Assembly (NCBI GenBank): GCA_900770725.1
Contig: CAAGLL010000084.1
Span: forward strand, 1-59,468
Direction: 5' to 3'
DNA from: an uncultured Succinivibrio sp.
Lineage (GTDB): Bacteria; Pseudomonadota; Gammaproteobacteria; Enterobacterales; Succinivibrionaceae
Length of the DNA stretch: 59,468 nucleotides
Each line of letters opens with the position of its first letter. Within the stretch, counting starts at the first letter, position 1. The position numbers and the translations under genes are program-made. Positions 50,273 through 58,209 of this stretch are shown piece by piece. Below the pieces are notes generated by a model that did not search any database, was not told where the DNA came from, and worked only from the letters and a program-made list of their open reading frames with translations.

Positions 50273-50875
50273 ATGTCACGCGGTTTGAACATGGTGATGC
50301 TCATCGGCAACGCAACCGACGATCCAAAGATGTACCAGAGCAAGAACGGCTCCGGCACCCAGATTGCAAACTTCTCGATAGCCTGCAACGAAAGCAGGAA
50401 GGGGCCTGACGGCAGTTACTCCGAATACGCGGAGTTCATACGCATCGTCTGCTTCGGCAAGACCGCCGAGATCGCAGGCATGTACGTCAAGAAGGGCTCC
50501 CAGCTCCACATCACGGGCAAGCTGCGCACCCGCGAGTACGAGAAGGACGGGATCAAGCGCTACGCCACCGAGGTGATCTGCGATCCCGCGGGCCTCATCC
50601 TGCTTGGCAGGAAAGACGGGCAGGGCAAGGCTGCGGCAGGGCAGCCCGCCGCACAGCCCCAGTATGGGCAGGGGGCGCAGTACGGCGCCCAGGGCGCCGC
50701 CCCTGCGCCGGCACCGGCTCCGGCTCCAGCCCCCGCGCAGGGCGCAGGGCACCCGCCAGTCTGCGGCCCCTCGTCCTACCAGGGCGGCGCTCCGGCCCCG
50801 CAGGCGGGATACGCCCAGCCTGCGGCCCAGCCGGCCTACGGCTACGGGCAGATGGACGAGGATCTGCCGTTCTAG
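50273..50875 (+). CDS. ssb: Single-stranded DNA-binding protein
   Basis: A 200-residue SSB. The OB fold spans about 1-115 (MSRGLNMVMLIGNATDDPKM, then WG-less variant IVCFGKTAEIAGMYVKKGSQ). A Pro/Ala/Gln-rich linker follows and the protein ends in the acidic tip MDEDLPF, which recruits partner proteins. It protects transferred single strands and cooperates with Bet. An 85-nt leader separates the start from the shared operator-promoter, leaving room for post-transcriptional control. The start ATG 50273 follows AGAGGAAAACAT. Confidence 0.95.
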   Translation: MSRGLNMVMLIGNATDDPKMYQSKNGSGTQIANFSIACNESRKGPDGSYSEYAEFIRIVCFGKTAEIAGMYVKKGSQLHITGKLRTREYEKDGIKRYATEVICDPAGLILLGRKDGQGKAAAGQPAAQPQYGQGAQYGAQGAAPAPAPAPAPAPAQGAGHPPVCGPSSYQGGAPAPQAGYAQPAAQPAYGYGQMDEDLPF

Positions 50876-50920
50876 CAGCCGCGCCGGGGGCGCGTCCCCC
50901 GGCGCCTTCAAGGAGGGAAT

Positions 50921-51253
50921 GTGATGAAAGGGAATGAAATGGCGATCCCGCGCAACCCCCGCGTGCGCATCGAGTTCTGGCTCTACGACCAGATCACCCG
51001 CGCCGCCGGAGTCACGGATCACGAGATGGGACAGTCGGTCTCGCGCGACCGCTCGACGATCTGCCGCGCCCGCGCAAGGGGCAGGGCCGATCCGCACAGC
51101 CTGATGCCGGAGTGCCTCACCCGGCCGGCCTACGAGCTTGCGAGGGCGCTTGCAGGCGACAGCCGCTTCAACAGCTTCGTGGCCTTCGTCCAGGCCGTGG
51201 GCGGCAGGGACGGCGGCGCTGTTCCGGGCGGCTCCGGGAAGGAGGGCCTGTGA
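50921..51253 (+). CDS. Possible DNA-binding protein, 110 aa
   Basis: Starts at GTG 50921 or ATG 50924 behind CAAGGAGGGAAT. The sequence VRIEFWLYDQITRAAGVTDH followed by EMGQSVSRDRSTICRARARG resembles an HTH region, with a candidate recognition helix SRDRSTICRARARGR. The C-terminus is Gly-rich. It is cotranscribed with ssb and may regulate the shared promoters (inference). Its stop overlaps the next gene. Confidence 0.65.
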   Translation: MMKGNEMAIPRNPRVRIEFWLYDQITRAAGVTDHEMGQSVSRDRSTICRARARGRADPHSLMPECLTRPAYELARALAGDSRFNSFVAFVQAVGGRDGGAVPGGSGKEGL

Positions 51254-51603
51254 CGGGGCGCATGGGCACCAGCGCCTACGTGGCCCTGGAGCTGCGCCGC
51301 AGGATCAGGGGGAGCGCGTTTGACCCGCGCACCGGCAGGCTCAAGCTCGTGCTCGCGGAACCCGGCCCTTTCGGCCCGGAGTTCTTCGAGGCAAGCGAGA
51401 CCATGGAACGCGATCCTTCAGGCGGCTGGGAGCTGGCCGACTCCTCGGAATCCAACCGCAGCGAGAGGATCTTCCGCAGGCTCAGGAGGATGTTCAGGAA
51501 CGATCCAGAGCTCAAGGGCCTCGACGCGCACGGCATCGACAACGCCATCACGGTCGGCTGGCAGGATCTACTGTCAGGCATCGCCGCCGCATGGCGCGGA
51601 TGA
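51250..51603 (+). CDS. Hypothetical protein, 117 aa
   Basis: GTG 51250 overlaps the preceding TGA and follows GGAAGGAGGGCCT. It begins MTGRMGTSAYVALELRRRIR and has a basic middle (SNRSERIFRRLRRMFRNDPE). The C-terminus ends QDLLSGIAAAWRG. No recognised motif. It lies between the ssb operon and the autotransporter. Confidence 0.65.
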   Translation: MTGRMGTSAYVALELRRRIRGSAFDPRTGRLKLVLAEPGPFGPEFFEASETMERDPSGGWELADSSESNRSERIFRRLRRMFRNDPELKGLDAHGIDNAITVGWQDLLSGIAAAWRG

Positions 51604-51678
51604 ACTGAATTTTTTTACAAGGGGAAGCAAATGCCTTTCAAGTCCAATTCCAAAATCAACACCGACAAGGAGAAGAAA

Positions 51679-53325
51679 ATGATCCACCGCACGGCAATGG
51701 CAGCGGCAATCGCAGCGGCGCTGGCGCCATCCATCGCATCCGCATCCTACGACGCGGAGATCCAGGTCGCAGACCCGTCCTCGGGCAGCTACAGCATCTC
51801 GCTTGACAGCTTCAACTACGGCACCGAGCTGCACGGCGCGGCGGGCAACGTCCTGCTTTACTGGGACGACGACAACCCGTCAGCCGAGACGACCTGGGGG
51901 AAGGAGCTGGTCGTGACCAAGCTCGACAACTTCGAGGCGGACAACGTGATCGACGTTGAGATCAGGAGCCTCCATTTCGCCGGGGTCAGCTCGCTTGCGG
52001 CGGGCGACAACATGATCCTGTTCAAGGTGCAGGATCTCAACGGCAACACGCTCTCCCTCGTGAGCACCAGCGCCCCGTACACCCTCGGCACCGTGCTCCA
52101 GGGCACCGGCACCGTCTCGCTCGCCAAGTCCTACGATGCCAACACGTCCGACGACAGCGTGAAGTACACCATCGCCACGGTGTCCGGCTCGTCCAGCGGA
52201 ACCGGCTCCGGCGGCTCATCCTCAAGCGGCAGCTCCGACACCGGCTCCGGCGGCGGAACTTCCTCCAGCTCCTCGGGCTCGTCGTCCTCAGGCAGCGGCT
52301 CAAGCTCCGGCTCCAGCGCCGCCTCCGGCTCGTCAGGGACGATCTCATCGACCGCGGGCCTCGGGCTCTCCGTGCAGCCGCAGACCCGCGCCGCGTCGCT
52401 CGCCATGTCGGCGGCCACGCTGGCAGGGCAGGCTTCCGCCAGCAACGCCGCAATCGCCCTTGAAAGGCTCGCCCTCTCGGCGGCCTACGGGATCCAGACC
52501 TTCGGCACCCTCGGCGGCGGCTACGCGAGGCAGGACTTCGGCGGAGACCATGTGGGCCTGTCAATCTTCAACCTGACCGCCGGAGTGGGCGACAGGATGC
52601 AGCTCTCAAACGGCGCGGAGCTCTCCTTCGGCGGCTTCGTTGAAAGCGGCTACGGCAAGTTCGACAGCCACTACGGCGCCGGAATTGCGGAAGGCAGGAT
52701 CGGGAAGAAGGGCCATGTCCGCTACACCGGCCTGGGCTTCGGCCTCCGCGCCGTGTCCGCAAGCGGCTGGCACGCAGGCGCAATCGCCCGCGCAGGCGGC
52801 ATGAAGTCAAAGCAGAACGGCGCCTTGTACAGCGCGGCCCTCGGCTCCTCCTCGGGCTTTGAGATCAGCACCCCGTACTACGGCGCAACCCTGGGCGGCG
52901 GGAAGATCATCCCAGCCGGAGACAGCGCGGACGTTGACGTGCGCGGCAGCGCCTCGTGGCTCCACCAGGACGGTGACAGGTTCAACGCCTTCGGCGACAC
53001 CTACAAGCTCGGCTCTGTTGACTCGGTCGTGCTGAAGGCGGGCGCGCAGTACGAGCGCCGCCTCTCCGGGGCCGCAGTTCTCTACGCGGGAGCCGGATGG
53101 CAGCAGCAGCTCGGCGGCAAGGCCGATCTCAAGGTCAGGGCCGCGGGCGACAACGTGTGGTATTCCGCGGACTCCTCGGAAGTGAAGGGCGGCTCCGCCT
53201 ACGCGCAGTTCGGCGTCAAGGCCAACCCGAAGGGCGGCCTCAACCTCGACATAGCCATCGGCGGCTACGCCGGGGCGGACGCACGCGGCGCTTCGGCAAG
53301 GGCGCAGGCCATGTACCTGTTCTGA
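51679..53325 (+). CDS. Autotransporter (type Va secreted outer-membrane protein)
   Basis: A 548-residue autotransporter. The signal peptide MIHRTAMAAAIAAALAPSIA ends at SASA-like residues. The passenger (about 24-170) has beta character. A Ser/Gly-rich linker (about 165-225) leads to a helical connector and a 12-strand-type beta barrel (about 280-548) rich in alternating aromatic residues and ending in the required Phe (QAMYLF). I use ATG 51679, with AAGGAGAAGAAA upstream, instead of an in-frame ATG at 51631. It places a surface adhesin or sensor on the element, cotranscribed with or just downstream of the ssb unit. Terminator at 53350-53379. Confidence 0.85.
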   Translation: MIHRTAMAAAIAAALAPSIASASYDAEIQVADPSSGSYSISLDSFNYGTELHGAAGNVLLYWDDDNPSAETTWGKELVVTKLDNFEADNVIDVEIRSLHFAGVSSLAAGDNMILFKVQDLNGNTLSLVSTSAPYTLGTVLQGTGTVSLAKSYDANTSDDSVKYTIATVSGSSSGTGSGGSSSSGSSDTGSGGGTSSSSSGSSSSGSGSSSGSSAASGSSGTISSTAGLGLSVQPQTRAASLAMSAATLAGQASASNAAIALERLALSAAYGIQTFGTLGGGYARQDFGGDHVGLSIFNLTAGVGDRMQLSNGAELSFGGFVESGYGKFDSHYGAGIAEGRIGKKGHVRYTGLGFGLRAVSASGWHAGAIARAGGMKSKQNGALYSAALGSSSGFEISTPYYGATLGGGKIIPAGDSADVDVRGSASWLHQDGDRFNAFGDTYKLGSVDSVVLKAGAQYERRLSGAAVLYAGAGWQQQLGGKADLKVRAAGDNVWYSADSSEVKGGSAYAQFGVKANPKGGLNLDIAIGGYAGADARGASARAQAMYLF

Positions 53326-53349
53326 AGCCATAAAGGAAGTTAAACTGCA

Positions 53350-53379
53350 CCCCGGCCTCCATGGGCCGGGGATTTTTTT
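53350..53379 (+). terminator. Terminator of the autotransporter gene
   Basis: CCCCGGCC-TCCAT-GGGCCGGGG-type hairpin followed by eight T, about 25 nt after the stop codon. Confidence 0.88.
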
Positions 53380-53416
53380 TGCCTCCCGCACGCCATTGCG
53401 CGGGCCTTGCTTTGCA

Positions 53417-53451
53417 CATTTGTTGCATTATTGCACTAAATGTGATATGAT
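53417..53451 (+). promoter_or_regulatory. Shared operator-promoter (truncated 53484 gene)
   Basis: CATTTGTTGCA-TTAT-TGCACTAAATG (53417-53442), 3 nt, then TATGAT (53446-53451); -35 TTGCAT, spacer 17. It now drives a gene cut off by an integrase fragment. Confidence 0.85.
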
Positions 53452-53483
53452 AGTCCCCTCAGTTAAAAAGAGAGGTGAAGGCC

Positions 53484-53690
53484 ATGAAAAAGATGATTGC
53501 ATACGAGCCTGAAGCTACTGCGTCTGGAACTGCGTCATGGGAGTTCCAGCCGAGCGATCCGGTGCTGGCGGCCGCAATAGCCGGCGTGCTGAACGAGAAG
53601 GCAAGGAAGGCGGCGGCGTCCTCCGGCCTTTTGAAAATCACGCACCAGCTTCCCGGCTTCCTGCCTGATCTTCGTGTGCTCGAAACTCGG
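53484..53690 (+). pseudogene. Accessory gene, 3' truncated by integrase fragment
   Basis: Starts at ATG 53484 behind AGAGAGGTGAAGGCC: MKKMIAYEPEATASGTASWE, continuing through FQPSDPVLAAAIAGVLNEKA to about LRVLE. From about 53690 the sequence is the complement of a P4-type integrase, and the frame only stays open by chance to 53933. The promoter is one of the shared operator copies, so this was once a member of that regulon. No recognised domain. Confidence 0.6.
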
Positions 53691-54083
53691 TCGATGCCTG
53701 ACGCCCCTGCGAGCTTCCTTTTTCGCTCCCTTCACCCTTGGGAGCTGCCAGATCGTCCTGAGCGGATTGCCTTCAAGCACTCCGATGGCGACGCCAAAGT
53801 CAAGCACCGTGTGCGCAAGCCGCGCAAGGTACAGCGCCGTGGCGCAATGGCCGTCGGCGCAGGCAGGCTCGATCATCGTTTTCTGGAATCCCAGGGGCGT
53901 GATCGTGTCGGCCCGCTTTGCCTCGTATCTTGAAAGGTGGTTGCGCCATGCCGCCTGCTGGCGGCGGATTGTCGCGGGCTTGAGCATCCCGCTGAGTTCC
54001 TGCTCGTAGAGCTTGTAGATCCCTCCGAAAAGGGGCCTGCGGCGGAGGGATGAAATGGTCTTGTCTATTTCGGTTTCGGTCAT
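53690..54083 (-). pseudogene. N-terminal fragment of a P4-type integrase
   Basis: ATG 54083 starts MTETEIDKTISSLRRRPLFG and continues through PATIRRQQAAWRNHLSRYEA and TPLGFQKTMIEPACADGHCA to PLRTIWQLPRVKGAKKEARR. This is the core-binding part of a tyrosine recombinase. Around RHRPSFE the homology stops and the frame runs into the unrelated gene end. No catalytic residues remain. An IS relic begins 39 nt upstream of its start codon. The C-terminal part of such an enzyme lies upstream at 54951-55220, in the wrong order for a simple insertion. Confidence 0.75.
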
Positions 54084-54121
54084 GTCCTGCTCCTTGGTAA
54101 GTCCGCTTAAGTTCGGAACGA

Positions 54122-54819
54122 TGTCCGCATCTTCGTGCACCCGTCCGAATTTTTTATAATTTTCTCCCTCGGCGCTTCCTTTCGGCCGCCAGTCCGTTTC
54201 ATCGGGCAGCCATTCCGTTTCATTCTGCGCAGTGCTTGTCCTCGATCCAGCACTCCGCAACTGCGGCCCCTTTCCGCAACTTCCGCATTGGACTACGATC
54301 AAAAAGGGCGCGGCGGGTACCAGCCGCCGCGCCCCATGCCCAGGGCTGGCTTATTCGCTAGCAATGGACGAGGGCTTCTCCGCCCTTTTCGAGGCTCCCT
54401 TCAAGGTGATCTCGAAGCTCGGGTGCACCAGGCGGTCTATGACCCCTTCTGCACCTGCCTTTCCAGTGAACAGGTCGTAGAACCCGTTGCGCATGTACTG
54501 GGAGCAGATGATGAAAGGCTTCTGGCGCTGGTAGCGGGACTCCGCCAGAGTCAGCAGCAGATCTTCCTCCTCCTCGTCGAACTTGTTTCCGCGCCCGAAC
54601 TCGTCGAGCACGAGCACCTTGAACGACGACAGCCTCTTTGCGGATCACAGTGCCGAAGTTGGGGACGGCGTTCAAGCATGAGGACGCCGCCCGATGAAGC
54701 GGATCTCTTCCAAAGTTCAGGACTGGATGCTCGATGTTGCGGAGGCTGGTGGACGTTGCGGATCTGCTCCAATGAAACGGACTGCCGCAGACGTTACGGA
54801 CGGCTTATCAAAGCGGACA
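54122..54819. mobile_element. IS21-family relic
   Basis: Bounded by TGTCCGC (54122-54128) and GCGGACA (54813-54819), about 698 bp. Near each end are the repeated sub-terminal words typical of IS21 (left: TCCGTTTCAT twice near 54187-54220; right: ATGAAACGGAC near 54770 and AAAGCGGACA at 54811). The only gene content is the C-terminal part of the helper ATPase IstB. The transposase is missing, so the copy cannot move itself. Confidence 0.65.
54351..54665 (-). pseudogene. C-terminal fragment of IstB helper ATPase
   Basis: From about 54665 the frame reads SAKRLSSFKVLVLDEFGRGN (Walker B region) and continues KFDEEEEDLLLTLAESRYQR, FIICSQYMRNGFYDLF, then GVIDRLVHPSFEITLKG. This order matches the second half of IS21 IstB proteins (DEF, SRY, S/T-N, DRL-H). 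The Walker A half is deleted. Confidence 0.7.
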
Positions 54820-54950
54820 GTGATCTGAAGAAAAAGAAAACTGTTTGAAGTGAATGAAGAGGTGATCGAAGTTAAAGGATTTAGCACTCCTTTCTGAAAA
54901 AGGAGCAGTTTGAGTGAGGCTTTGCCTGTTTTAAAGCCCTTGCGCCTGTT

Positions 54951-55220
54951 TCAAACAAGCTCCTTGAAGCCTGGCGGGAGCATCCTCTCGACTTCGCAGG
55001 CCCATTTCTCCATCACCGGGCGGCGGAGCTCCAGCATGTCGCTCTTCTGGTAGGCGGCATCCGCCCCGTTGTTGATCTTGTGGTCAAGGCACATGGCTGC
55101 CACGTCGTAGGGCACGCCGTTGTCTGCAAACCACGTCCTCGCAGTCTTGCGGAACCCGTGGGGATGCGCTAGATCCCCGGCGCAGAGCTTGAATTGGACG
55201 GCGATGTCCCGCTCGGCCAT
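54951..55220 (-). pseudogene. C-terminal fragment of a P4-type integrase
   Basis: Encodes HPHGFRKTARTWFADNGVPY (HxxR), CLDHKINNGADAAYQKSD (second His and catalytic Tyr) and LRRPVMEKWACEVERMLPPG. It is the catalytic tail of a tyrosine recombinase of the P4 class. The 5' part is absent: at about 55225 the sequence changes to a VWA gene on the opposite strand. The N-terminal part of a similar enzyme lies downstream (53690-54083) on the same strand. Confidence 0.75.
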
Positions 55221-55225
55221 CGGCT

Positions 55226-55936
55226 CGTCCGCAAGGCTTCGCAGGGAGCTTTCCGCTAGGGTTCGCTCCTACGTTGAGAATTACGGCAGCTCGTGCGCAA
55301 GGGGCAGCCGCCTCAACCCCTACCGCTTGGCGCTTGCGCCCATTGGCGAGACCAGGGTGTTCAGGGATCGCGTGATCCAGCGCGACAACTCGACCTCGGT
55401 GCATCTGCTTGTTGACACATCAGGCTCGATGCTGACTTTCGACGACAAGCGCCAGCTTACGCGCTGCGAGGCGGCCTGCCGCTGCGCGCTCTCGCTTGCG
55501 CTCGCGCTTGAGGGCATAAGCGGGATCCACACCATGTGCTCGTTCTTCCCAGGGGGGGGAGCACGAGGTGGACGTGTGCCTCCGCGACGGACAGCGCGCG
55601 ACTGAACGCGCGGCCTATTTTGACCAGGTGCCGCGCGGATCGACCCCGCTTGCACAGGCCATTTGGCACTCGATAAGCTGCGCCGAGCGCACGGACGCCA
55701 AGCGCCACATCGTCATAGTCCTCACCGATGGAATACCCGACAGCGTGACGCAGGCTCGCACGGCGATTGCCGCCGCACAGGCGCGGGGCATCGAGATGTA
55801 CGGGATAGGCATCTGCCTTGAGTTCATCAAGTCCCTGATCCCAAACAGCGCTGTGATCCATGATCCGTCGGAGATTGAGGGCGCGGTGTTCAAGATGTTT
55901 GAAAAGGCGCTGATCCCAATGGAGATGGCTGCCTGA
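55226..55936 (+). pseudogene. CobT-like VWA protein, 5' truncated and frameshifted at G8
   Basis: The first part reads ARLRRELSARVRSYVENYGS and then the MIDAS motif LLVDTSGSMLTFDD, CSFFPGG. At eight G (55552-55559) the frame is lost. With seven G it continues EHEVDVCLRDGQRATERAAY, GSTPLAQAIWHSISC and VLTDGIPDSVT to the stop at 55936. The N-terminal domains are missing. It is a relative of the intact VWA protein at 3723-5840 but clearly diverged from it. A hairpin (ATCCCC-ACGC-GGGGGAT) follows the stop. Confidence 0.75.
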
Positions 55937-56246
55937 AAATCCCCACGCGGGGGATCTTGCGGGCGCACGGCAGGAGCATGAGGGCTTGCCGGGCGCCCTT
56001 TCTTTTGCGCGGAAAGCGTGTTCCGGGAGGGGAGCCGGACAGGGGCTGCACGGCAAGTGGCGCGGCCCTGCGGGAGAGTGGAACAAAAAGCAGCCATAAC
56101 GGCGCTTTCCTGCTTTTCGGCGGAGCATCCGTGCGGCAGCGTTCCGGGCGCCTGCCGGGAATGGCCCGGCTTTTCTTGTTCGTGCAGGCCTTTTGCATAT
56201 CCCTGCGCCCTTTCATCGTGTATTGGCATCAACTCCTTATTTGTTA
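55937..56246. other. 310-nt intergenic region
   Basis: No supported gene. It holds the hairpin after the VWA relic and an intrinsic terminator GCCGGG-AATGG-CCCGGC-TTTT at 56154-56174 on the plus strand. The remainder is GC-rich and unremarkable up to the promoter at 56247. Confidence 0.6.
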
Positions 56247-56281
56247 CATTTGTTGCATTAATAAAACAAACGTGATATAAT
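56247..56281 (+). promoter_or_regulatory. Shared operator-promoter (56312 operon)
   Basis: CATTTGTTGCA-TTAA-TAAAACAAACG (56247-56272), 3 nt, TATAAT (56276-56281); -35 TTGCAT, spacer 17. The left arm is perfect and the right arm slightly degraded. Confidence 0.85.
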
Positions 56282-56311
56282 AGCCTCATCAAGCAAGGGG
56301 AGGAAAGCCTC

Positions 56312-56656
56312 ATGAAAATTGACTTGGATCAGATCATCTGGGACGGCCTTATGGATCAATCAATCGACTCGGCCTATTTCCCGGACGGCGATGATGGGAA
56401 AGAGCGCTTTGCTGACTTCGCGGAGAACTACGTCCTGTGCAACGCCTTCGGCGATGGCGGGGTGCCCGCCAATGCCGATCTGCTGCTGGGCGGAGCGAAG
56501 ATCCCCGCCTCAAGGTTCGGGAGCCGCGGGGAGCTGGCGGAGGCCGTGGCGGCTATGGTCAGGAAGATGCGCCCTGACGCGCAGATCGAGGTGTCCTTTT
56601 GCAGGGGCGCGGAGGCATTTGTCGAGGCGATGCTCGACAGGGAGGAGCAGGCATGA
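56312..56656 (+). CDS. Hypothetical protein, 114 aa
   Basis: Starts MKIDLDQIIWDGLMDQSIDS at ATG 56312 behind AGGGGAGGAAAGCCT. It contains FAENYVLCNAFGDGG, similar to YARDFVLFNALGGGS of the gene at 23216-23677. The C-terminal half is helical and acidic. Its stop overlaps the next start (ATGA). Function unknown. Confidence 0.75.
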   Translation: MKIDLDQIIWDGLMDQSIDSAYFPDGDDGKERFADFAENYVLCNAFGDGGVPANADLLLGGAKIPASRFGSRGELAEAVAAMVRKMRPDAQIEVSFCRGAEAFVEAMLDREEQA

Positions 56657-56973
56657 GGGAGATGTTCATAGTCACGGCAGAAGGGATCTCGAAAGAGGAT
56701 CTCGAAAAGTTCTGCAAGCGGAAGGATCCCCAAGCCGAGGTTCTCCAGGATCGCAAGGACATGGTGGCGACGTACTGGGAGCCGGACGACGTGAGGGAGT
56801 ACTACGAGTACGACACCGGCGATGCGGTCAGTCTCACCGACAAGGAGTGCATCAGCTTGCTCGTTGACGCGTACAGGCACGACGAGGGGCTTGGCGTCTC
56901 CGGCCTGGAGGAGAGGACAGGAGTGTTTTCCGAATATGCCGGGCAGAAGGCAGGGAAAGCCGAGGGCGATTGA
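56653..56973 (+). CDS. Hypothetical protein, 106 aa
   Basis: Begins MREMFIVTAEGISKEDLEKF in four-base overlap with the upstream gene. It is acidic, with Tyr-rich EPDDVREYYEYDTGD, and has one Cys pair region. No family recognised. Second gene of a three-gene operon. Confidence 0.7.
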   Translation: MREMFIVTAEGISKEDLEKFCKRKDPQAEVLQDRKDMVATYWEPDDVREYYEYDTGDAVSLTDKECISLLVDAYRHDEGLGVSGLEERTGVFSEYAGQKAGKAEGD

Positions 56974-56998
56974 GCTTATTTGCATGGAGGATAGGAAG

Positions 56999-57289
56999 AT
57001 GGAAGCAAAAAACGGAAACGCGGAGCAGCCTGGCGTCATGGAGCTGATTGACCGGGTAAACAAGAGCTTGATCCAGTCAGATAAGGAACTGTGCGAAGCT
57101 ATTGGAGCCTTGCGCGGCCTGAAAACATCCCCAGGGGGCGAGGCAGCAATGGAAGTGCTGGAGCGCCTTGAAAATAGCGCCACCACAGAAGGGATCTCTT
57201 CAGTTGCAAAAAGGATCATGAACATACAGCTTGCCGTGCTGAAGCTGAAGAACATGATCAGCGAAGCCGCAGGAATAGCAAAGCCCTGA
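56999..57289 (+). CDS. Hypothetical helical protein, 96 aa
   Basis: ATG 56999 lies behind TGGAGGATAGGAAG, preferred over an ATG five codons upstream. MEAKNGNAEQPGVMELIDRV is followed by regular amphipathic helices with heptad-like Leu/Ile, ending EAAGIAKP. No known motif. A strong terminator follows. Confidence 0.7.
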   Translation: MEAKNGNAEQPGVMELIDRVNKSLIQSDKELCEAIGALRGLKTSPGGEAAMEVLERLENSATTEGISSVAKRIMNIQLAVLKLKNMISEAAGIAKP

Positions 57290-57306
57290 CAGGGAGGGCA
57301 GGCGGG

Positions 57307-57333
57307 GCGCGGGCATTGCCCGCGCTTTTTTTT
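57307..57333 (+). terminator. Intrinsic terminator of the 56312 operon
   Basis: GCGCGGGC-ATT-GCCCGCGC followed by eight T. Confidence 0.92.
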
Positions 57334-57442
57334 ATGGTCTCCATATTGTTCCGGCAGGGCGGGCGAATACGCCCCGCGCAGGAGGCTTGCCAGCAGCTTC
57401 CTGGAGCAAGATACGGGCATGGGGGCTGCCTGTATCGCTGTG

Positions 57443-57477
57443 CATTTGTTGCAATAATGCTACTTTTGTGATATAAT
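57443..57477 (+). promoter_or_regulatory. Shared operator-promoter (57509 operon)
   Basis: CATTTGTTGCA-ATAA-TGCTACTTTTG (57443-57468), 3 nt, TATAAT (57472-57477); -35 TTGCAA, spacer 17. Confidence 0.88.
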
Positions 57478-57508
57478 AATGTCATCAAGGCAGCAAAAGG
57501 AGGAGATC

Positions 57509-58195
57509 ATGCGCGAAGCGTGGAGATTGTGCTTCAACAAGCCCATGCAGGGCGAAAAGGCCCCGGAGCCGTCAAGAGGGCAGATCCTGCCGCTTGAACC
57601 TTGGATCCACCCGTACACGCACGGCGACGAGGAGAAGTGGTGGGACTCCGTGCTCAACGCCTTCCCGGCGCGCCTTGGCAAGGGCTGGGAGGCGAAGTTC
57701 GAGGCGGTGGACTGCATGGAAGAGTACGACGCCCTGGCTGGCGGCTTCGCCTGCTCGCGCCCCCGCGACGCGCTTGGCAGGGACGGCCTGCACGATCCGG
57801 CTTTGCTCGAGATCATGCTTGAGCGCGGAAGCGAGGCCCTGGAGTCCGGCTTCCTGCTGCCTGGCGATCTGCTAAGTCCCGAGTTCCCGCTGCACAGCGC
57901 GGCTGACGTGCTGCTCCTTGCGGGCTACCAGATCTCGGCTGCGCACGCGCTCGACTGGAACCGCGGGACGATCGCCTACAACATCCTTGCCAGGTATTCC
58001 AACTCGCTGCCGGAAAAGGCCCGCCAGACGTTCCTCAAGAACGCCGATCCGATGCGCGAGGCCGATCTCATCAAGCGCGATCTCGAGACCGAGCGCAACG
58101 GCGACACCACCGAATGGGCCGGGGGCTGGCGCGGCGAGATCAGGCGGCTGTGCGGGCTTGATCCCGACGGCTGGGAGGGCATGGAGCAGTGCTGA
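57509..58195 (+). CDS. Hypothetical protein, 228 aa
   Basis: ATG 57509 follows AAAGGAGGAGATC and is preferred over an ATG at 57479 that touches the -10 box. MREAWRLCFNKPMQGEKAPE opens a Trp-rich protein (EEKWWDSVLNAF, HALDWNRGTIAYNILARYSN) with helical C-terminus. No known family. First gene of the last operon in the window. Confidence 0.75.
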   Translation: MREAWRLCFNKPMQGEKAPEPSRGQILPLEPWIHPYTHGDEEKWWDSVLNAFPARLGKGWEAKFEAVDCMEEYDALAGGFACSRPRDALGRDGLHDPALLEIMLERGSEALESGFLLPGDLLSPEFPLHSAADVLLLAGYQISAAHALDWNRGTIAYNILARYSNSLPEKARQTFLKNADPMREADLIKRDLETERNGDTTEWAGGWRGEIRRLCGLDPDGWEGMEQC

Positions 58196-58209
58196 TGGAG
58201 GAAAAGGCA

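Noticed and set aside
53484..53933. Full 150-residue product of the 53484 frame
   Set aside because: Beyond about 53690 the frame is the complement of an integrase fragment, so the C-terminal 80 residues are not genuine.
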